DNA from: Phorcus lineatus
Taxonomy: Eukaryota; Mollusca; Gastropoda; Trochida; Trochidae
Assembly: GCA_921293015.1 (NCBI GenBank)
Contig: OV121097.1
Coordinates: 25,889,429-25,953,428 of the forward strand
Direction: 5' to 3'
DNA: 64,000 nucleotides
Below, piece after piece: positions 12,829 to 24,650 of the stretch (position 1 is the first letter of the stretch; each line of letters starts with the position of its first letter). Below the pieces are notes generated by a model. The model was not told the origin of the DNA and searched no databases. It was given only the letters and a program-made list of their open reading frames with translations. Made by a program: the position numbers and the translations under genes.

Positions 12829-12957
12829 AGGTTGAGTGCTGTCCGTGATAGTGATTTCTTGATGAATCCGGTTTTAAACAGTTTACAAAGGTTTGAAGAA
12901 CAGTGGCGTAGCAGAACGACTGCAAAGTCAATTGTAGAAAACCAGATTGATCAATAT
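12829..12957 (+). CDS. candidate exon or coding remnant, unidentified
   Basis: An open frame starts before 12832 and reads SAVRDSDFLMNPVLNSLQRF near its start, with a mixed, helix-compatible composition unlike the AT-rich noise around it. A usable donor, TAT|GTAAGA, follows 12957. No strong acceptor is visible upstream. The frame stays open to the CACTG element at 13033. If the element and one TCA are removed, it continues open in the right flank for 28 more codons to a stop near 22074. It could be a host exon or a fragment of an older mobile element. I do not recognise the peptide. Confidence 0.25.
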
Positions 12958-13032
12958 GTAAGACAGTGCTTTCTAATCATGCTTTATGTAAAGATCACAA
13001 GATTTCCAGATCCCTCTTTGCCAGAAACATCA

Positions 13033-13056
13033 CACTGCGTGAAAAAATGATATTTA
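13033..13056 (+). repeat. left terminal inverted repeat of the CACTG element
   Basis: Begins CACTGCGTGAAAAAATG. It matches the complement of 21961-21984 except at positions 6, 14 and 16. TCA precedes it. Confidence 0.75.
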
Positions 13057-13189
13057 AAATCTTGTAAATATCTATTAAAATTGTTTTTTACAAGATATTT
13101 ACAAAGATTAAAATACTTCTTTACAAAATAATAAATATTTTAAATGTCATCTTTACAAGATATTTTCAAGATATTTAATCCCTTTGTAA

Positions 13190-13560
13190 ATATTTGAAAA
13201 GGTTTGTAAAGTTTTGTAAAGTTTTGTAAAGTTTTGTAAATGTTTTTAAATGTTTTTAAATATCATTTTTAATCTGAAATAAATATTTTTAAATATGATG
13301 ATTAGTTTGTAAATATCATCTTTAATCTGCATTAGATATTTGTAAATATCATCTTTAATCTGCATTAGATTATGTAAATTACATATTTAATCTGCATTAG
13401 ATATTGAAAAATACATCTTTAATCTGCATTTTGATATTGAAAATTACATCTTTTATCTGTATTAGATATTGTAAATAACATATGTATAAAATAGTGTCAA
13501 TAAAAACTTTAATCTTTATTAGATATTGTAAAGAACATCTTTTTTGTCGATATAAAAAAT
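13190..13560 (+). repeat. left subterminal satellite arrays of the CACTG element
   Basis: From the outside inward there is a short-period array of about 10 bp (GTAAAGTTTT, drifting to GTAAATGTTTTTAAATG) at about 13200-13260. A roughly 33-bp array follows, built on TGTAAATATCATCTTTAATC followed by TGCATTAGATAT, decaying toward 13560. Both unit types reappear in inverted orientation at the right end. Confidence 0.75.
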
Positions 13561-15490
13561 GTTAATCTTTTTTTAATATTGAACTTAGATTCGTATAGGT
13601 TTGTACCTTGGTGCCTTGCTTATATCATTGAAAGAGAATAAGGAGATATCTGATAAATAAAGTTACTTTGTAATGAAAGATATTGATAAAAAGTTTCGTA
13701 AATCTGATAGCATTGCCTTTGGAATGGGATGATCAACATTCTTTTATTCCCTTATCTTCTAAAAGTTTCTAAGATGGATAAAAGATGAACGGTAGTTAAA
13801 ATGGAAATCTGATGGAATTTGCATGATTTTTCACAAAGACTCATATACAGCGAGGTTAATAATATTATTCGTTTTGCTCCTTTTTAAAATTCATTACCAT
13901 CAATATTTTATTTAAATATACTGCTCCTAATACTCTTACAGTTATGTTAACTTACTGACTGGGATTACCTTTGAATATAAAGTGCATTGATTACAATACC
14001 ACTGTTTTTGAATTTTTTTAATATATTTGATTTTAAGAACTATTCCACAATTAATATGAAAAAAAATAATTATCTGCATTTTGACGGTCATTATAACTAG
14101 TTCTATCGAATCAAACGGCATACAAAGTCACTCATGGTTAGATGAAAACCCTTTCTTTTAAAAGTTATAACAATAATTCAAAATTAATATTGTATAAATC
14201 TAGCGTCCTTCTTAAAATCAGTTTTGACAATATATGTGGTAAATCTGACTTGAAAAAACCCTTTGTAAAATGACCTACCTCAGACACTGATAAATATTAT
14301 CCATTCTTGTAACTTGTATATCCTTATACACAATGTAATCTACAACAGTTTCCATTCAGCACTGAGCATGCACAGTGTTAATCTGACAGCTTGGCATGAG
14401 AACGAGAGATTGGCATTGAGTCATAAATGACAAACAGTAATTAGTGGGCACCACTTGTGACTGGTGTATGGCTAAAACAACATACACAGATCTCGGAATG
14501 GTCCATGTTGTTTTAACAAATTGGGCCCTTTTTGCATTGATCATGTAGATACTTTAATGAATAGAAAAAATTGTTTAAGTTTTAAACATCATCTTGAATG
14601 ATATTTTATATGTTTCGGTCCAATGTATGTCACATACTTGCACAGCTTACAATTCGACCTGCTTATCCTTATGGAAATGTACAAATTACCAGTACTATGT
14701 AATAAAATACTAACATTTTGAAACTAAATGTTATGTTCCTACATGTAAATAAAATCAATTTTAGTATGATACATGGCTTCAAGAATCTTACAAAGGTATA
14801 TACGACGGTCCCATTTTGAAATTTTATCAGTTTTGACTCAAAACGCGTTTAGTCTATTGACTAACGTTTTGAAACTGAAATACATCTCTATAAGGTGTTC
14901 TATTTATCAATGGAAATACATTTAAGCAAACAAAGATTCTTACTCTAGCCACGAATTTGAAGTGCCACGCGTTTTTTTCTCAAAGATATATCAAAAATAT
15001 TGTAAAAGATAAGTGACTAAAAGGTATAATACTTGCACTTTCAGTGAGTGAAATGTTAACTCCCGCTTCACAAATTGCATGTGTTTCATGAGTCTTGATA
15101 ATCTTCTCTGAATTGGTCATATTTAAGAATTCAAGATTCAACTGTCTGGTGACATATTTTTATTGAACAAGTTGATAATGTGGGATGGGCAGGATAGGGT
15201 GTTTCTTGAAGGAGGAACAAATTGAGACGTCTCACCCCTGGCTAATGCCATATTTTACAGCCCCGTTCATTACATAATTATTGTCGTAAAGACTCTTCGA
15301 TCCTTATGATCTCAAGACTAATTACAGGAAAGGCTAATTAGTTGGCTCCAGTCAGTCTATTGGGTCTTATCGCAGGTGCACGGATGTACTTGTCTTGTGG
15401 AAGGGGAGAGTGTTAGGCAATCAAAAGTTCAGGAGACATGACATGTGACAATATATTAGCTTGAACCCCTTACAATTGGTCAAAACTTAG
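13561..15490. other. element interior, no gene recognised
   Basis: Interior of the CACTG element. The only modest signal is a more G+C-rich stretch at about 15180-15430, with no long open frame. No DDE transposase motif was seen. Confidence 0.45.
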
Positions 15491-15569
15491 TATATAACAA
15501 AATTTAAAGAACTGGATTTACGACTCTTGCTCGTGTGTTGGTCAAGATTCAAGAACTCCTCTGGTGAGT
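15491..15569 (+). promoter_or_regulatory. possible TATA box with a short donor-ended leader
   Basis: TATATAA at 15491-15497 is followed about 65 bp later by a strong splice donor (CTG|GTGAGT, GT at 15564). A second strong donor (AAG|GTAAGTGAG) lies at about 15624. The spacing would suit a short untranslated first exon of an element or host transcript. TATA strings are common in AT-rich DNA, so this is weak. Confidence 0.2.
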
Positions 15570-15792
15570 AACTTAATATTTTTTGTTGGGATTTCATCCT
15601 TGTTATTGATATAGGTATACAAGGTAAGTGAGATCTACATGAGGTATGGAAGGATTTACTCATGTCATCTTGGTTAAAACAATATCTATTTCAAAAATGA
15701 AAAGGATGTCATGTCAATTTTAGTATGTTTTTACTGAACTTATTTACGTGAATCTGGCATTCATTGAACACTATACCAGGATAAAATGTTAA

Positions 15793-16514
15793 AAATTATT
15801 AAAAATGGATTCATATAGATACCCTAGGCAAAGTTATCTTTTTTCAAAGTTGCAAGATGATATTGGGAGGAAAAATTGGGCATCAGAAGTTAGACAACTG
15901 CTTTTTTCGACTGGATTTTCTTTTGTATGGATCTTGCAAGAGGTTGGCAATGAAAATGAGTTTTTATTTCTCTTTAAGCAACGCCTTCAAGATATTTGTT
16001 ACCAGGAATGGTCCATGTCAATTAATAATTCAAGGTATCTAGAACACTACTCTTGTCATAAATCTTTGTTAGAACCCGAGTTTTATATTATGAATTTAGA
16101 AGATAAATCTTTAAGACGGGCACTATGTAAATTTAGAATTAGTTTACATGATTTTAGAATCAATTCCCTTCGACAAACAAATGGTGTATTAATAGATGAT
16201 AAGTTAAGTTTTTGCAGAAATTGTAACTCGGGCAATATTGAAGATGAATTTCATGTATTGTTTGTATGTTCAATGTATTCCCATTTGAGAAGCAGATATT
16301 TATCTTTTGTATTACTACCAGTTAGAGATAAACAAATTTTGTCACATCTGTTAAATTCTAAAAATACTGATGTTATTAAATCTCTTGCAATCTACTTAAA
16401 ACATGTATTCCTTGTAAGAAATGTCACCGCCACATGTACCACTTAATACTTCAACTGTACTTGTACTATAGGCCTTTAGGTCTGAAATACTGAATAAACA
16501 AATCTGAATCTGAT
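15793..16514 (+). pseudogene. non-LTR retrotransposon C-terminal fragment with 3' tail
   Basis: An uninterrupted frame (stop at 16444-16446, first ATG 15805, 213 codons from there) gives the C-terminal end of a LINE ORF2. It has the characteristic zinc-knuckle-like arrangement CRNCNSGNIEDEFHVLFVCS near residues 136-155, followed by an arginine-rich segment. The reverse transcriptase and endonuclease domains are missing, so the copy is 5'-truncated, as is usual for target-primed insertion. The 3' untranslated region is short and ends AATAAACAAATCTGAATCTG, a TGAATC-type tail. Unlike the other LINE remnants here it carries no frameshift, so it is probably younger. It lies inside the CACTG element. 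Confidence 0.75.
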
Positions 16515-18889
16515 AAAATGTTATCCATAATTCAGTAAAATAAATATTATATAATATAACATGCGGACTGATTAGTTTGGTAATACAATTAACGCTCATT
16601 TAACAAGATATACAAAATGGTTATGTAAATATGTAATATGAATATTAATTTGTACACTCGATGTATTGTAACGATGTATAAACAAAAGACTACAAATGAA
16701 TTACATATCTATATTTCACACATAGAGGAAACATTAGAAGTGAGTCATTTAGCAATGAAACAAATCACTACAATAAAAACACAAGTGCACAGGATATGTT
16801 TGATTACAAGGAGCGAACGGATAATGCCACTGTATAAACAGGGTAAAACCTCAAATTATATCTATCTTCTCTGCCATTGTTTACTTCCGGATCAATATAC
16901 ACTGTAACCAAAACGAAGAATACCATAATGATCCGGGACAAACCGCGCCAGTTACTTTCAGAATAAATAATAAAGGTGTGTATAATTAACCATTCATGCG
17001 ATATAAAACAGTTTTTCTCATTTTCTGTATCATGTTGGAAATACTTACGGTTGAAGTTATATATGTGTTGTTTATGCTGAGTTACTTAGATCTGTAAACA
17101 AAGTAAAGCTTTTTCAACAAAGCTACTGAAATCTAAGACTTATGTACACAATTAGATTTTGTGTTTTTTCAACAAAGCTTTTGACATCTTAAACTCAAAT
17201 GATCTGCCGTCATCAATTACCAAAGTATTAATGAGGTGATTAAACTTCTTTTAACTTTTAACTGTATATAGATGTTGTCAGTCAAATTGAGCGCTGCATT
17301 ATATAAAATGAGACAATGAAGTATTAATATTTGTATGATTGATAATAGGAAATTTAAGAAAACGAGACTTTACTGAACTATTTAAAGTGAAATCAATCAT
17401 ATAAAATGCCATATTTGGCTGCGCATTACAGATATACACTTATAATAAAAGCTAAATCTGACATAAGTTCCAAACATATCGCCTTTAAGCAGGGACATAA
17501 AACTAGCCTTGCCTGTTTGATTTATCACCTAAAACCTGTAGCCTTTTGGTATACCTTTTAGAGCTTTATGGAATACTTGATTTTGGTTTTGGCGCGTTAT
17601 CCCGAGATCAAACCACCACTTTCCCAGGGCCGAGAATACTAAATAACCCCTTAAATCAGTTGTGGGTATAGACTTAAATAGTCAGGGTCTAGTTATTAAT
17701 CGGTTCATAAATTATATAATATATAAAAATAAGTATATATATTATAAACGAATCAGAAATAACTTGATATGAATGTTCCGTATCAACCTACTTGGTGATC
17801 CTTTTTCACAAATAAGTTGGGGACTGACTGAAGTGACCCACGGAAACTTTCGTGATTCATAATATATGTATTCTAATTTGCCAGTAACTTGAATTCAAAT
17901 TTTCGAAATTGGCCAATAAACAACTTGATACTGCTTTTTCGAATCACCAGCTAATTAGCACCAGTGACCAGAACTGAACTGGCCCGTGGTCACTGAGGCG
18001 TGTCCTGCCGCATGACGTGCTAGTTTGCGGACAAACAGATTTTTGTCTCACTGGTATATACAACCAATCGCACAGCGATTTATGAGAGACACTGATACAG
18101 TTATAATGTTGATATGTAAAGTAAAGGCATCTACATTAAAGGACTAAAATAATAAAACATGTCATCTGTATAACATATTACGTCATAAGGATATCATAGC
18201 AGGCCTTGGCACTATCAAGAGTTAAAACGGGATTATTAAGTATAGAATAAAGTATTGGTTTGACGATAGCATATTAAAAACCTTCCTAATTATCAAGACA
18301 AGATACAAACAATTCCTCTAAATGACTGATATAAAGGGCAAAACAATAAGTAAGTAAGTATAACGGAAGTATAACCTCCTTAATGAAAAAACAACAGGAT
18401 ATCTCACAGTCATAACAGCTGTTTAAAAAGATTAGGTCATCCAAACAACTCAAACCTCAGATAAATTGATGTTAAATATATCTTTAATTATATGTATTGT
18501 TCCAAGCGAGAGACAGTGTTTTAATATGATGCTATGCGTACTATTCCATGACATGTGTACATCAATTACGACTTCTGTCAAATGGGCGTGGCTTCGAGTC
18601 ATCCTTAAGGGATTTTGTGTAAGCGTTCGCCAGTCTCAATAGGCGGTCATCCAAAACAGGGTTATAAAAGATCTCCTAGTAGTCGAATTAAAGCATATTA
18701 TATTATCTCTCTAATTGGCTCTAATGATTCTTATAATAATCAAACTTGTACGTTACATCTCCTCTTTATGGAAAAAGTTAACAAGTACATATATATCTCA
18801 TCTAGTTAACGATGAGTGGGTCGTATGCTTTTATTCAGGAACAACTGTATGATAAAATACTACTTCAGTATATTGATTTATAAATATAT
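16514..18889. other. element interior, no gene; two short hairpins
   Basis: AT-rich interior of the CACTG element. CCGGATCA near 16887 pairs with TGATCCGG near 16928. CAGTGACCA (17962-17970) pairs with TGGTCACTG (17987-17995) in a G+C-richer patch. A TTATAAAA string is near 18661. No gene supported. Confidence 0.4.
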
Positions 18890-19303
18890 TTGTTTTGGGT
18901 TTACTACAATTTGTATTTCGACTTTTCATCTCCGAAAGGTTGTTATTATGACAAGCATAAGGATGATTTATATATTGAAAACTTTTTTTTGCAACTTCCT
19001 TTGAATTTATCATCATGTCCGTCATGTAAGCAGAAGATAGGGGATGAATTTCAATGTGTGCCAGAGTGTAACCTTTTTAATGATTTACGAGATAAAGATC
19101 TTCCTGCATATTATTGTAAACATTCATCAATTGAAAAATATATTTCATGTATGTCCATCACATACAAACCGATTTTGTTACGACTCTTTGTATAAAAAAT
19201 GGTCTGCGTATGCTTGATATGTCTATTAAGTTATATTCATGTATGTTTTGTTCACTCTATGTCATCATTTATGACTTTTGAGATAAATTTGACTTGATTT
19301 GAC
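18890..19303 (+). pseudogene. decayed non-LTR retrotransposon 3' end
   Basis: The frame at 18890-19195 contains CPSCKQKIGDEFQCVPEC, the LINE C-terminal zinc-knuckle-like motif. The usual histidine after DEF is replaced by glutamine. Matching sequence upstream is in another frame and has stops, so the copy is broken. After the stop the 3' end runs to AAATTTGACTTGATTTGAC (about 19285-19303), the TTGACT-type tail typical of such elements. It differs from the 15.8-kb copy in protein and tail, so it is a separate family. It lies inside the CACTG element. Confidence 0.6.
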
Positions 19304-21479
19304 AAATGAAAACATTTCATTATTAGTATTTTATTTTCAAATAAAAATATCTTATTTATTTCAAAATTAATCTCCCTTTTGATCAGTGTAAGCTAGGGGA
19401 GCACTAATTAGGACTGTTCCATTTCAGCCAAGTGTCTAAGATATGGCTGGGACATAGTCTTTTACCAGGCAATTACCGTAACAATGCAATCAGACGAAGC
19501 GTAACGTTGTTATTTGAATGAAGCCTTAGTGATTTGGGTTAATACACGTGTCAGTAGGTATTTAGTGGAGATCAAAGGAAACTTGTTACACCGTGTGCAA
19601 CAAAGCGTATCTATCATTTCAATTGAACGACGGTTTTATCATTAAACGGCACAGTTAAATCACTATAAGATATAGGTTATATGGAGGACAGGGCAATGTA
19701 TTATTCGATACTGCAAAGAGTATTATCATATGCCTTTGACATCAAACATTAAATGTCTCTAGATATATAGTTTTTATCAACGCACAAAACAATTTTCTTA
19801 ATGTATATAAATGTGTATTTGATTGTTTGATTTATTTTGATTATTATACATATTATTATGTATATTTATATATATAAATACGTTAATGTGGCAGCTTTGC
19901 ATAAGGCTAAAACAGATAGCGTTGTTGTACATGTTCGTGTTGTACAAGCAGACCATTATCTTACTATATCACTATATCAAATAGCTAAGTTGACATAAAA
20001 TAGAAAAATATTAGAGAAGTAACATCATTCATTGTTCGTCCCTAATTGTAATATTAAGCATATTTGAACGGCTAGGACCTAACCTAAACTCAATACTCAT
20101 AAAGTACACAAACTAAAATTTAAATAGAAAACAAATATATTAACAAACATTACGATGTATAAAATATATAATGAATAATGTATATCAACTATAATTTTAC
20201 CAAGAGGCAACGTGGATATATTTCAAACGTTAAGTAATAAATGTCATTGCATTTTTGTATTATAACCGTCGCTTAGCTGTAAAGCTAAATGTTATTAAAG
20301 AATCGAAATGACTCCTACTCACCGTTTTATTTTGGATTTTTTTCTGCCTCCACTAAAAACTCCAAAAAAATAAACACTTACATAACCGTCTGTCTATCTT
20401 CAATAATATTTGTTACTATCAGCAATATGAACATTATTCTAAATGTTTAGTTATACACATGTTGAAAGGTAATGATCACCTACTCTCCCAAACGGCTCAT
20501 ATTTGAATAAAAAAGTGATTCTAAACTAGGACGGCAGTGTGGATCAATAACTGTCAACATATGTATAACTTAACTTGTAATAAACGCTTAGAGTAACAGC
20601 TTATTGAGTAGGAATAATCTTAGTTTCAAAAATAGTTTATTTTGAAAACTGAGAGAAATTCCAAGTTGGAGTGCCAATACAGAGAAGTTGGGGATTATCA
20701 AGAGTCATTCTGTCTCTGAATAAAAAGGTAAGATATGTATTATTAATAAGAATATCGTCTTAGTTTCATAATGTTTATTTTCCTCACTATTGACTCATTA
20801 GTTTGTAAACTATATAAGTATTGAGGCTAGGTAAGGTCCTAGACGTTCAACAATGCAAAGTATTAAAAATTTTGGACACCCGACTTTCAAAATATGATAA
20901 ACGATGTAATTTGCAATTCCTTGTCTGATAACACTGTAGGATACATTGATAATTTGGTTATATACTACGTATAAGGTACGTTATTTCAATTTCAGTTTCA
21001 ATTTCAAAAGAATATGTATTCATCAACATGGATCTCTATAACAATGATTTCAGCCTCGGTCAATAATTATCTATATTTTTTTAAGGAAAAAAAAACAAGG
21101 TATTGGCAAAATAGATTTGTACAATTCATATTTTTAACAACAATGTTAATAAATATGTTTAAAACGAATGCATGTCGTTTAGTGTTTTCACTCTGTTTAT
21201 ATCGATTCAATTTTTGTTATGGTTGAACACTTAAAAAAAAGCAGAAAACAATACTTTTTCCAAATTTGTACTTTTGGGATATATAACGACAAAACTTAAT
21301 TCAATTATTTGTTTACAATGCATTTTATATCCAATTGCTCGTAGACAATGACAAATACAAACGTATCAAGTAATTAAGGATTCCAAGTTAGGATGTGTCC
21401 CATCTTAAAATATATATAAGATTTAAGAATGTCATATATAGTTTATCTATTTTGCAGACATACAGCTTAAATTTCATAT
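19304..21479. other. element interior, no gene recognised
   Basis: Very AT-rich. An ATTTCAATTTCAGTTTCAATTTC-type run lies at about 20982-21006. A donor-like AAAAG|GTAAGA lies near 20727 without a convincing exon. Confidence 0.4.
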
Positions 21480-21960
21480 AAAAAATAACTAAAAGAGATT
21501 TTTAAAAATGTATGAAATCAAATATTTCATACAGATTAAAATGATATTTACAAAGATTTCATACAGGATAACGATGATATTTACAAGATTTAAAACAGAA
21601 AAAAGATAATATTTACAATATTTAATAAAGATTAAAGATGTTTTTTACAATATTTAAAAAAGATTAAAGATGCTATTTACAATATTTAAAAAAGATTAAA
21701 GATGCTATTTACAATATTTAAAAAAGATTAAAGATGATATTTACAATATTTAAAAAAGATTAAAGATGATATTTACAATATTTAAAAAAGATTAAAGATG
21801 ATATTTACAAACATTTACAAATATTTACAAATATTTACAAATATTTACAAATATTTACAAACATTTACAAACATTTACAACGGATTAAACATGATATTTA
21901 CAAAATGTAAATATCTATTAAAGATGATATTTAATCTTTTGTAAATGTTTGTAAATATAT
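21480..21960 (-). repeat. right subterminal satellite arrays of the CACTG element
   Basis: From the interior outward there is a 32-bp array (core AAAGATTAAAGATG, then CTATTTACAATATTTAAA) with about five nearly identical copies at 21645-21812. A 10-bp array follows (AAATATTTAC or AAACATTTAC, about seven copies) at 21806-21880, then degenerate copies out to the terminus. The order and orientation mirror the left end. Confidence 0.75.
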
Positions 21961-21984
21961 TAAATATCTTCTTTTCACCCAGTG
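21961..21984 (-). repeat. right terminal inverted repeat of the CACTG element
   Basis: Ends TTTTCACCCAGTG and is followed directly by TCA at 21985-21987. See the left terminus for the match. Confidence 0.75.
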
Positions 21985-21987
21985 TCA

Positions 21988-24543
21988 GTTGTCCAGAAAT
22001 ACATGGATAGAAAAGTAATTTCCAGAGAAAACTGTCTTGAAAAAGCCCCTACATACAAGTATGTGACCCATTGAACAGAATAAGTCACATAATAATCTGA
22101 ATAAGAGTATTTTTCACTAGGTATTTGCAAATGCATATGAACGGAACATAACCATAAAAAGTTAAACTGGTAGGATCGAAACACTGCAAAGCAAACGTCC
22201 ACTTTTTAACAAAATTTGAGTTATCATCTTTGTAGATTATCATAATCCCAAGGTCGGTTATAAGTGATCTGGTATCAGACAGATTCATGGCATCAATGAC
22301 AAGCCAGAATTGGCCATGAAAGCAAGCACTACCTGCCTTGTTAATGTCAATATGAAGTTTTAGAAAATTTCGTTTCCACATGAACATGAAACATTTCGTA
22401 ATTAAATCCGTACCTGAGTAAAACTTAATGACCAAAGTGAACAAAGGCTGGTAATCAAATAACCGTACACAAACTTAGATTTCAATGGTAATGTATTAAT
22501 ATACTTCTTTAGTTTTACATCATAAACAAACTGTAACAAGAATTGCAAGTCCAGTAGCCCTTTGAAGATATTCAGACGATGTCATACTATACTGCAGAGA
22601 AATTAGAACAACAATTTGTCATGCTTACAACATTATAATCATTTCTTCTACTACAAACGGTTTCTGGGAGTCGTTTTGACCTAGGTCTACATCGTAAACT
22701 TACACTGAAGGATTGTGGGTATATCTGGTACCCGGCTCTGTTGAGTTCGGTTAAAAACTAAAATTAGATAACTATACATGTTTCTGCTTATTAACTGTTA
22801 TATGCACCTATTGGCTGAGATTGTTTAATTCTTCGACATTGCTTATCACTGAAACCATTCACCGCATTAGATGCACGCACATTACATGATATCCAATTAT
22901 CTATTTGATGGCAATGCACAAAGAACGTAGTTGCACAGAGTCTATCGATTTTAGGTTAACGTTAGCAGTGTCCTCTACAATTAACCTCAACAATAAACTG
23001 TCAACACATTGAGGGCTGACTTTACTTCTGGTATGTTCAGCAGAAGTTTGGTCAGATTTTCTTAAAGACTTTTCCTTTATTTCCTTAATTCTGTATGTTA
23101 ATTGAGACTTAACTAATATCTATATGGCCTTCTGATGCCAATTTAATTATCTTATCTATATACTTTGAATCAACTTTTAAGAGACCATTTCATTTTTCAT
23201 TTTGACAGAGGAGTTCTTAGTGAATCGAAACATTTAAAAATTAAACTTGATTTCCGATTTTATGACGACAGGCATGACTATAAAAGATATCAAAGTAGTG
23301 GAAAAGATGATTATGAAGTCAGCCAAATTGAAGCCATAATGAAACAAAAATTATGATTAATTGTAAATCACAATGGTAAAGAAAACTGTTCCTGATGATG
23401 AATTGTGCAGCATTTTCATAACAACCATATCTCATTTACAAATGTGAAATGTGTTTTAATACAAACTGCATCGTGCACGCTTCATTTCAAATACATGTAC
23501 GAAGTCATTTTAATTCACTCGTTAGTCTGTATTGGTCTTTTGGTACGAAAATCGCCGAGTTTAAGTCTTCACTTGCACCAATAAAACAAATTATAGTTGT
23601 GCATTGAACATATCTCAAACCGAAGCACGATAATGATAAAATTGTACACAGTATTTTGATAATGGCGTCAATCTTTATTTACATTTGTAAGTACAAACGA
23701 CAGCAGATCTATTTATCAATAACTAGTAGTACTGTATGTAGTCCAATTCATTTATATCCATTCCAAGGTTAAAAAATGTTTGATTTGTCCTTAAACGAGC
23801 AAACGTGATCATCATACTATATCTATACTATAGTCTTCTCCGTGAGGTCTTATTCATAAATTTACAAACGGTGGTATTTGTTTTGTGTTGTATTTGTAGT
23901 AATGTGCATTGAAACAACATTTAAACTGATATCTGTACTGCAAATAAGTTATATTTTGATACATTTCATCAATGAAATATTTGTTACGCAGGAAGCATTA
24001 CTTGTACAAGAAAATGTAGTTTTGAATGTAGATTTTGAAAAATTCCCTACCAACGTCAATTATAAGAAATGACAATTGTTATACATGCTCAAATAATGAC
24101 ATCATAATGGCATGACATCATAAACATGACATCATTACATTGCTATAACATTGACGCATTGGAATTGTACGGATTGTACAGAGTACAGAGATGTACATAT
24201 TTAAAGAGGTTGAAAAGAAAATCAAGACAAAGTATTTTGATATCAAATATTTATCAACACGATTTAATGAAATTTACAAATTAAATTATCGATATCATTC
24301 ATAACTACCCTCATATGAACAAAATCAATAGTCTAATACCTTCGAAACACCTAGAAACACGGTTAATATTTTAGATTGGATAAGATATTTTTTCTACATC
24401 TACATAAAGTTACCTAACTTTGGCCGGAAGAATGATGGCGTCAGTCAAACGAACATAACCGGAGTAGTGAAATTAAAGCTCTTCAGCATGGTAATATTTT
24501 CTTTGTCAGCAGACTGTATAGAATTGTCATTATGGCAAACCAA
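21988..24543. other. no gene recognised
   Basis: Contains a 119-codon minus-strand frame (22444-22085) and a short plus frame (23165-23356) with charged residues. Neither is recognised and neither exceeds what chance allows in this much AT-rich sequence. Confidence 0.4.
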
Positions 24544-24650
24544 CGTGTCCGGATATGGAAATGGCTGAAGGCAATGCTAAAACTGCTTATTACTTTTACA
24601 AAGCGGGAATAGAATCATTTGCTGCGACCAGAGTATCTGATACATTAATA
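24544..24650 (+). repeat. interspersed repeat family B, copy 1
   Basis: Shares GTGTCC..ATA.GGAAA, AGGCAATGCTAAAA and TTACTT...AA.CGGGA.A.A in the same order with the segment at 37308-37415. Identity unknown. Confidence 0.4.

Larger units (their letters stand above)
13030..21987. mobile_element. 8,952-bp CACTG-ended DNA element with TCA target duplications (EnSpm/CACTA-like)
   Basis: The element spans 13033-21984. Its ends are inverted repeats matching at 21 of the first 24 positions: left CACTGCGTGAAAAAATGATA, right complement CACTGGGTGAAAAGAAGATA. The 3-bp direct repeat TCA sits immediately outside both ends (13030-13032, 21985-21987). Inside the ends, long satellite arrays occur in mirror order. 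CACTA/EnSpm elements are known for CACTA or CACTG termini, 3-bp duplications and arrays of short subterminal repeats bound by their transposase, and all three are seen here. I find no transposase reading frame, so it is probably non-autonomous or gutted. Two LINE 3' ends lie within it. Another cut-and-paste superfamily with 3-bp duplications remains possible. Confidence 0.75.

Noticed and set aside
19840..19882. AT-rich palindromic stretch as a possible replication origin
   Set aside because: Simple AT runs are common throughout the window and nothing distinguishes this one.
20640..20735. Donor AAAAG|GTAAGA with open frames before it
   Set aside because: All frames are short or interrupted and there is no acceptor; it is also inside the CACTG element.
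13190..21960. Possible CRISPR array, because of regularly spaced repeats
   Set aside because: The repeats are contiguous satellite units without unique spacers, in a eukaryotic setting.
22085..22444. 119-codon minus-strand open frame
   Set aside because: Given the number of frames in 64 kb of AT-rich DNA, one or two of this length are expected by chance. The peptide is unrecognised and has no supporting signals.
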